Below, piece by piece: positions 5,584 to 10,480 of a stretch of DNA of 10,480 nucleotides (position 1 is its first letter; every line of letters begins with the position of its first letter). Origin of the DNA: an uncultured Dorea sp. (GTDB lineage: Bacteria > Bacillota > Clostridia > Lachnospirales > Lachnospiraceae); assembly GCA_910577685.1 (NCBI GenBank), contig CAJTOH010000073.1:1-10480 (forward strand). The letters are read 5' to 3'. The notes beneath the pieces are model-generated. The model did no database searches and was not told where the DNA came from. It saw only the letters and a list, made by a program, of their open reading frames with translations. Made by a program: the position numbers and the translations under genes.

Positions 5584-7653
5584 ATGAGCAGAGGTATGGA
5601 ATTTCTGGAATATGTAGTCGGTCAGTTGAAGCTCCGAATTCAGGAGACCGACCGCACCATATTGAGGGTGCGGAAGGATATAGCGGAAATGAACGAATAT
5701 TATTGGGAAAATTATACGGAGATGGATCAATATGGTTATGAGAATTACGATAACCAGCAGGCGCTGTTTGCTCAGGTAAATTCAAGTCAGGAACATCAAA
5801 AGCAGAGAAACCGGTGGAAGAAGATGCTGGACGCTCCTTTTTTTGGAAGCGTGGATTTTGTCTATGACGGGGAGGAGGAATCGGAAACTTTCTATATCGG
5901 AATCGGTAATTTCGCCAAGGAGAGGGGAAGTATCCCGTTAATCTATGATTGGAGGGCTCCTGTCAGCGGATTGTTTTATGACTTTGACAAGGGGGCGGCG
6001 TCTTATCAGGCGCCTGCCGGAGAGATGAGAGGGGAGATTCTGTCGAAATGGCAGTACAAGATCCGCTGCGGAAAGATGATCTATGAGTTCGAGAGCGATA
6101 TGAAGATTGACGATGATATATTGAAGCAGGAGCTGAGCGCAAATAGTGATATACAGCTTAAGAATATCGTGAGGACAATTCAGAAAGAACAAAACGCCAT
6201 TATCCGCAACACCAAGGATAAGATTCTTGTTATTCAGGGAGCGGCGGGCAGCGGGAAGACTTCGATTGCGCTCCATCGAATCGCGTACTTGCTGTATCAC
6301 GACAGAGGATGTCTAAAGTCTTCCAATATTCTGATTCTGTCGCCGAACAGTGTGTTTTCTGATTATATTTCCCATATTCTGCCGGAGCTGGGGGAGGAAA
6401 ATATTCAGGAGATGAGTTTTGACCTCTTTGCGTACCGCCAGCTCAGGAAGATTGTGAAAGACTGTGAAGACCGATGGGATCAGATTGAGAGACAGATGAG
6501 AAAGTCCGGCGGCGCGCCTATGGATACAGGAAACGATGGGGATAAAGGCGTCGCCGGGGATGAGCGTTATCGTTGGAAACAGTCTAAAGAGTATGTGGAA
6601 GCGGTAGAAGGTTTCCTGATAGAGCTGGAGGACCGTCTGATGGATTTTAAAGATTTTAAGTATAAGCAGATGGTGAAGAAGGAGGAAGATATTCTCCATA
6701 TGTTTTACTTCCGTTTCCAGAACATTCCGATTTTATCCCGTATGGATGCGGTGATGGAATATTTTGTTGATGAATATGAGACGCTGTGCGGACGTAATAT
6801 TCCGGATGATGATATGGAATTTGTGAAGGAGCAGTTCTACGGTATGTATGTCACCAGAGATATCTACAAGATTTATAACTGGCTCTTGGAAGAATACGGG
6901 TGGGAGAAGCTTCCGAATATGAAGTGGGAAGATCGCGTTCTGGTTTACGAAGATGTTTATCCGCTGTTATATCTGAAATATCGTCTGCTTACCGCATCGG
7001 AGCATAGAAATATCCGTCATCTGGTGATTGATGAGATGCAGGACTATTCTTACCTTCAGTATGTAATTCTTGAGCGGATGTTTCATTGCAATATGACCAT
7101 CCTTGGCGACCGGGCGCAGACGGCGGATGTTCAGGCGCAGGATGTGCTGACGTTTCTGCCTAAGGTATTGGGAAAGAAAGTGCGCAGGATTGAGCTGAAC
7201 CGAAGCTATAGAAACACCTGCGAGATTGCAGAATATGCAAACAGGATCGCGGGGATACAAGGGATTGAGTATATGAAACGTCATGGAAGAGACGTGGAGG
7301 AGATCAAGTGTATTTCCCGTAAGGAGGCGGTAAGAAGCATCCTTGACCGGGTGAAGCTGGGCGGTGAGGAGTATGAGACTGCCGCGATACTCACGATGTC
7401 AGAGCAGGAAGCACGGGAGATATATGAAGAAGTTCGAGAGATACGTCAGGATGTATCCTATATTGACCGTGACAGTAAAAACTTCCGAAAAGGAATTACG
7501 GTCACCACCTTTTACATGGCAAAAGGGTTGGAATTTGATCAGGTTTTCGTGGCGGGAGGGGAAGGGAAAAGCCCGCTTTTCAAGCAGTATATGTATATCT
7601 GCGCGACGCGGGCGCTGCATGAGCTGTATGTGGTAGGCTTAGCTGATGCTTAG
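5584..7653 (+). CDS. helD: HelD-type UvrD-like ATPase, RNA polymerase recycling factor
   Basis: This 689-residue protein belongs to the HelD branch of superfamily 1. HelD binds RNA polymerase and uses ATP to free it from stalled complexes and nucleic acid. The N-terminal region (about 1-60) is a predicted charged coiled coil, matching the arm that enters the polymerase secondary channel in Bacillus. It is followed by the HelD hallmark DWRAPVSGLFYD (122-133) and a Q-motif around Q203. ATPase motifs: Walker A GAAGSGKT (219-226, K225), Walker B VIDEMQDYS (481-489, D483/E484), motif III LGDRAQTAD (508-515), motif IV NRSYRNT (539-545), motif V TTFYMAKGLEFD (641-652), motif VI YICATRALHELYV (671-683). 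All look intact. It is somewhat shorter than the roughly 770-residue Bacillus protein. RBS-like AAGGAAA precedes the ATG. No clear promoter is seen in the 100 bp upstream. Its end overlaps the convergent RluA-type gene by 15 bp. A general DNA helicase role is less likely given the N-terminal features. Confidence 0.9.
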   Translation: MSRGMEFLEYVVGQLKLRIQETDRTILRVRKDIAEMNEYYWENYTEMDQYGYENYDNQQALFAQVNSSQEHQKQRNRWKKMLDAPFFGSVDFVYDGEEESETFYIGIGNFAKERGSIPLIYDWRAPVSGLFYDFDKGAASYQAPAGEMRGEILSKWQYKIRCGKMIYEFESDMKIDDDILKQELSANSDIQLKNIVRTIQKEQNAIIRNTKDKILVIQGAAGSGKTSIALHRIAYLLYHDRGCLKSSNILILSPNSVFSDYISHILPELGEENIQEMSFDLFAYRQLRKIVKDCEDRWDQIERQMRKSGGAPMDTGNDGDKGVAGDERYRWKQSKEYVEAVEGFLIELEDRLMDFKDFKYKQMVKKEEDILHMFYFRFQNIPILSRMDAVMEYFVDEYETLCGRNIPDDDMEFVKEQFYGMYVTRDIYKIYNWLLEEYGWEKLPNMKWEDRVLVYEDVYPLLYLKYRLLTASEHRNIRHLVIDEMQDYSYLQYVILERMFHCNMTILGDRAQTADVQAQDVLTFLPKVLGKKVRRIELNRSYRNTCEIAEYANRIAGIQGIEYMKRHGRDVEEIKCISRKEAVRSILDRVKLGGEEYETAAILTMSEQEAREIYEEVREIRQDVSYIDRDSKNFRKGITVTTFYMAKGLEFDQVFVAGGEGKSPLFKQYMYICATRALHELYVVGLADA

Positions 7654-8532
7654 TACTTTCCGCATATCCTTTGGCAAAGGCGCGTGAAACGCCAGTTCTT
7701 TTCCTGTGATCGGATGAGGAAATGCCAGTTTGTGGGAATGTAATGCCTGTCTTCCTATATTCTCCATGTCCGGATTATATAGATAATCTCCGATCAGCGG
7801 AAATCCAAGATATTTCATGTGTATCCTGATCTGGTGGGTACGGCCTGTCTCTAAACATAGAGAGATCAGACTGTGCCCGTTCTTTTCGGCTTCAACTTTG
7901 TAATGGGTAACCGCTGTCTCCCCGTATTCAAAATCTACCGTCCGTTCGATGATGGTGCCGGGCTTGCGGGCAAGAGGCGCGTTAATAGTGCCGGCATGCG
8001 GAGTGACAGAACCGCGCGCAATAGCGAGATATTCCCGTCGTATCCTTCGCCTGCGCACCATTTCGGAGATGATATTGCCGCTGACCAGATGCTTTGCAAC
8101 TACGGTAAGGCCGGAGGTGTCACGGTCCAGCCGGTTGCAGCAGCGGAAGATGAAAGGCTTTCCCTGTTCTTGATAGTACCATGCCAGTGCATTGGCCATG
8201 GAATTCGTATAATGATTCAAAGAAGGATGTATAGGCATCCCGGCAGGCTTGTTGATTACAATCAGGTCTTCGTCTTCGTACACGATGTCCAGAGGAAGAT
8301 TAACGGGAGGAATCTTCTCCGAGCATTTTGTCTCGTGGATACGGACTATGAGGCGGTCGCCTGCCGAAAGTTCCTGCCGCATATAGCAGTGGACGCCGTT
8401 TACAAGGATGCTTTGGGGCATCCGTTTAATCTCCGCCAGATTTTGACCGGAATAACCGAGCCGCCTTAAGTATTGCTCTACCCGCAAGCCGCCGCTTGCG
8501 GGATCGATGACATAATCAATAATTCGGTCCAT
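7639..8532 (-). CDS. RluA-family 23S rRNA-type pseudouridine synthase with S4 domain
   Basis: This 297-residue enzyme would convert specific uridines in RNA, probably 23S rRNA, to pseudouridine. An S4 RNA-binding domain (about 14-75, with VNG near 44-46 and the GD of SAGDRL) precedes the catalytic domain. Key features are NKPAGMPIHP (94-103), the catalytic Asp136 in NRLDRDTSGL, REYLAIARG (166-174) and LETGRTHQIRIH (227-238). The residue before RLD is Asn133 rather than the usual His. The ATG at 8532 has AAGGAG 6 nt upstream, and that site lies in the 17-bp gap after the phosphodiesterase gene, so the two are probably co-transcribed. Length is normal and the gene looks intact. RluA, RluC, RluD and Bacillus YjbO/YlyB-type members cannot be told apart here, so the target uridine is unassigned. 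Confidence 0.92.
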   Translation of the reverse strand: MDRIIDYVIDPASGGLRVEQYLRRLGYSGQNLAEIKRMPQSILVNGVHCYMRQELSAGDRLIVRIHETKCSEKIPPVNLPLDIVYEDEDLIVINKPAGMPIHPSLNHYTNSMANALAWYYQEQGKPFIFRCCNRLDRDTSGLTVVAKHLVSGNIISEMVRRRRIRREYLAIARGSVTPHAGTINAPLARKPGTIIERTVDFEYGETAVTHYKVEAEKNGHSLISLCLETGRTHQIRIHMKYLGFPLIGDYLYNPDMENIGRQALHSHKLAFPHPITGKELAFHAPLPKDMRKVLSIS

Positions 8533-8538
8533 GGTCTT

Positions 8539-8544
8539 CTCCTT
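8539..8544 (-). promoter_or_regulatory. Ribosome binding site of the pseudouridine synthase in the operon junction
   Basis: AAGGAG on the minus strand is 6 nt before the ATG at 8532. It begins 5 nt after the stop codon of the upstream phosphodiesterase gene. This leaves no room for a terminator or separate promoter between them and supports a shared transcript, possibly with translational coupling. Confidence 0.7.
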
Positions 8545-8549
8545 TGAAT

Positions 8550-10427
8550 CTAGAACTTTTGTGCCAGCCGTTCCTCAAATGCCTTTTCCGATACAGGTTT
8601 GGCATAACGATATCCCTGGGCGACGCTTGCGCCAATCTCCCGCATCAATTCCACATCTGCCTCGGTCTCTACGCCTTCGCATACAATCTGTGATCCAAGG
8701 CTGTCTGCAAGATCGACGATGCTCTTCATAATCTTCACCTGACGCCCCCTGTCCTCCTGGTTTAGAAGGAAGGAACGGTCCAGCTTTATAACGGAAGCAG
8801 GAATCTTTTCAATGACGCCAAGGGAAGAATATCCTGCGCCAAAGTCGTCAATGGAGAGCCGAATCCCCTTAGCATGGAGGTCGTCCAGCGTCTGTTTGGC
8901 AATATTTTCCTGCATCTCTTCCATGACAAGCGTCTCCGTAATCTCCACCTCGATCAAATTCTTAGGTATGTCATATTCGGCCAGCACATGCTCGAATCGT
9001 TTGGCGAAATCAGGCTGGACAAAATGCATTCTGGAGAAATTGCAGGAGATGGTTACGACCTTTTCCCCGCGATCCATCCGTCTGCGCAACATTCTGCATG
9101 CGCATCGCAGAACAAAGAAATCAATGTCAATCACCCTGCCGGTCTGTTCATAATATGAGATGAAGAAGCCCGGGGACCGCACGGCTTGGGATGCCGTCGG
9201 ATCCAGAAAACGTACCAGCGCTTCAGCGCCCACGATTTCTTCTGTGTTGACGTCAACCTTTGCCTGATAATAGGTGACAAAATTCTCTTCAATATCCACA
9301 GAATCCAGCAGTTTTTCACGCTTATGCCGTTCACGGAGAGCATTCTCCAGTGCGTCGTCGTAGATCTGGATATTCTCTTCGCTGCCGCTTTCTATAAAAT
9401 CGATCGCCTGACTTGCGCAGTCGATAGCTCCCCGCAAATCATCGCTTTCCGGCGGTATAAAATATATTCCCATCTGAACCTCGATACGGCTTCCGATCTC
9501 CTGAAAAATACGTTCTTCAATAAATCGCCGTATATTGCGGACTCTTTCGGGAATATCGCCCTTCGCGTCGGACAGAAGAAATGCGAAATGATCACCGTCC
9601 GCTTTAGCGCAGACTTCGTCTTTTCCGGCGACGCACTCTGAAAGGGCGTCTGCGATCATTGCAAGCAGCTTCTGCCCATTATTCCACCCATAGATCACCT
9701 TGTAGCGCTGAAACTGTAAAATATTAAGGTAGACGGCGGCATACTGATTGGTCCGTTCCGACAAAATAGTTTTCTTACCCGTATAGATCAGATAATTCAG
9801 ATTCCCGATATCAATCTCTACATCTTTGTACATCAGATGCTGTATCTTCTTGGCGTTGCGGATGATATGCACCGCAACAAAGATAATGATCATCATGAGC
9901 GTGATCAGGGTAAAGATGATCGCGACGCTGTTCTCTTGTATGAACGTACCCACGCTTGCCAGAGAGTAAACGTTGCTCTCAAGCATATAGTCGTTGACTG
10001 CCCGCGCGTCGATGGTTAAGAGGGTCTTGTTCAATATCCCTGCAAGCTCGGAGTGGTTGTTGTGGACCGTCATAGAGATACCCAGCCCGTCGCTCAGCAC
10101 GCTTTTAATCTCCAGATCATAATATTTCATCTGGGAACTTAGCAGATATTCCGTGAGATAACCGTCGCACAGCACCGAGTCTGCCTTTTTATCGTTCACT
10201 GCGTCCAGACAGTCCTGAGGAGTATCATAGATCAGGAGCTTGGTATCGGATGAACCGATCAGTTTTTCCGCGGTATCGGAGAGATAAGAAACGGTTGCAA
10301 GAGACTCGACAGAATCCAGCTCGGTTCTTTTCTTTGTGACGAATACCAGAGGAACCTGTACATAATCTTTCATTTTGGACAGATTATGTTCGTGGATTTC
10401 GCTTTCGGCGTGGACGCAGTAGGACAT
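8550..10427 (-). CDS. Membrane c-di-GMP phosphodiesterase, degenerate GGDEF plus intact EAL, probably 5'-truncated
   Basis: The readable frame gives 625 residues. Residues 1-158 look like the second half of a solute-binding-protein-type extracellular sensor. One membrane helix (about 168-189) follows, then a degenerate GGDEF domain (about 200-360, signature replaced by DGDHF at 277-281, so probably no cyclase activity) and an EAL domain (about 372-622). EAL residues are all present: E402 (EAL), N463, E495 (EITET), D527/D528 (DDFGAGYSSL), K548, E584/E587 (EGVETE), Q604. It should therefore degrade c-di-GMP to pGpG. The signal peptide and first sensor lobe are missing. The ATG at 10427 has no ribosome binding site and an in-frame TAA lies 9 nt upstream (10436-10434). 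A second reading frame is open from 10479 across this start. The gene may be frameshifted, truncated, or misread here; the part within the window is otherwise intact. It is followed by the RluA-type gene in the same transcription unit. Confidence 0.85.
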   Translation of the reverse strand: MSYCVHAESEIHEHNLSKMKDYVQVPLVFVTKKRTELDSVESLATVSYLSDTAEKLIGSSDTKLLIYDTPQDCLDAVNDKKADSVLCDGYLTEYLLSSQMKYYDLEIKSVLSDGLGISMTVHNNHSELAGILNKTLLTIDARAVNDYMLESNVYSLASVGTFIQENSVAIIFTLITLMMIIIFVAVHIIRNAKKIQHLMYKDVEIDIGNLNYLIYTGKKTILSERTNQYAAVYLNILQFQRYKVIYGWNNGQKLLAMIADALSECVAGKDEVCAKADGDHFAFLLSDAKGDIPERVRNIRRFIEERIFQEIGSRIEVQMGIYFIPPESDDLRGAIDCASQAIDFIESGSEENIQIYDDALENALRERHKREKLLDSVDIEENFVTYYQAKVDVNTEEIVGAEALVRFLDPTASQAVRSPGFFISYYEQTGRVIDIDFFVLRCACRMLRRRMDRGEKVVTISCNFSRMHFVQPDFAKRFEHVLAEYDIPKNLIEVEITETLVMEEMQENIAKQTLDDLHAKGIRLSIDDFGAGYSSLGVIEKIPASVIKLDRSFLLNQEDRGRQVKIMKSIVDLADSLGSQIVCEGVETEADVELMREIGASVAQGYRYAKPVSEKAFEERLAQKF

Positions 10428-10480
10428 TTGGTGTTAGTATATAAGTGTGGACAAGAAAAGTTGAACAATCTATACTATCA

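Noticed and set aside
7873..8469. 198-codon open frame on the plus strand opposite the pseudouridine synthase gene
   Set aside because: It is antisense to a clearly intact enzyme, has no RBS and no recognisable protein features.
8812..9641. Several plus-strand open frames across the phosphodiesterase gene
   Set aside because: All are shadows of the conserved EAL/GGDEF coding frame and show no protein-like motifs.

Overview
This 10.5 kb window looks like chromosomal DNA of a Clostridia member of the Bacillota, most likely Lachnospiraceae-like. That placement is inferred from four things: strong AGGAG-type ribosome binding sites, TTGACA/TATAAT-like promoters, a Gram-positive type HelD, and a membrane-anchored EAL protein with a solute-binding-type sensor. 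No rRNA, tRNA, CRISPR array, transposase or phage gene is visible.

Layout, left to right. (1) An ECF-type sigma factor (59-604, minus) is divergent from a large soluble hybrid histidine kinase (851-3994, plus). The 246-bp divergent region holds two overlapping sigma-A-like promoters for the kinase and a near-perfect 16-bp palindrome just upstream of the sigma factor RBS. (2) The kinase gene ends in a strong intrinsic terminator. It is convergent with a YheO/DauR-type PAS-HTH regulator (4065-4766, minus). (3) That regulator is divergent, across an AT-rich 288-bp spacer, from a 119-residue protein of unknown function (5055-5414, plus) that has its own promoter and terminator. (4) A HelD-type UvrD-like RNA polymerase recycling ATPase follows (5584-7653, plus). 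(5) Its end overlaps by 15 bp the end of a convergent RluA-family pseudouridine synthase gene (7639-8532, minus). (6) That gene lies 17 bp downstream of a c-di-GMP phosphodiesterase with degenerate GGDEF and intact EAL domains (8550-10427, minus), and the two probably form an operon.

The theme is signal transduction and transcription: a sigma factor, a multi-sensor kinase, a ligand-responsive regulator, a second-messenger phosphodiesterase and an RNA polymerase recycling factor. No single pathway ties them together, and I see no convincing new multi-gene defence or biosynthetic system.

The points most worth checking are: the broken 5' end of the phosphodiesterase gene (half its extracellular sensor is missing, there is no RBS, an in-frame stop lies just upstream, and another reading frame stays open to the window edge); a probable pseudo-receiver at the N terminus of the hybrid kinase; the palindrome in front of the sigma factor; a 10-bp direct repeat between the YheO-type regulator and its unknown neighbour; and that unknown neighbour itself.
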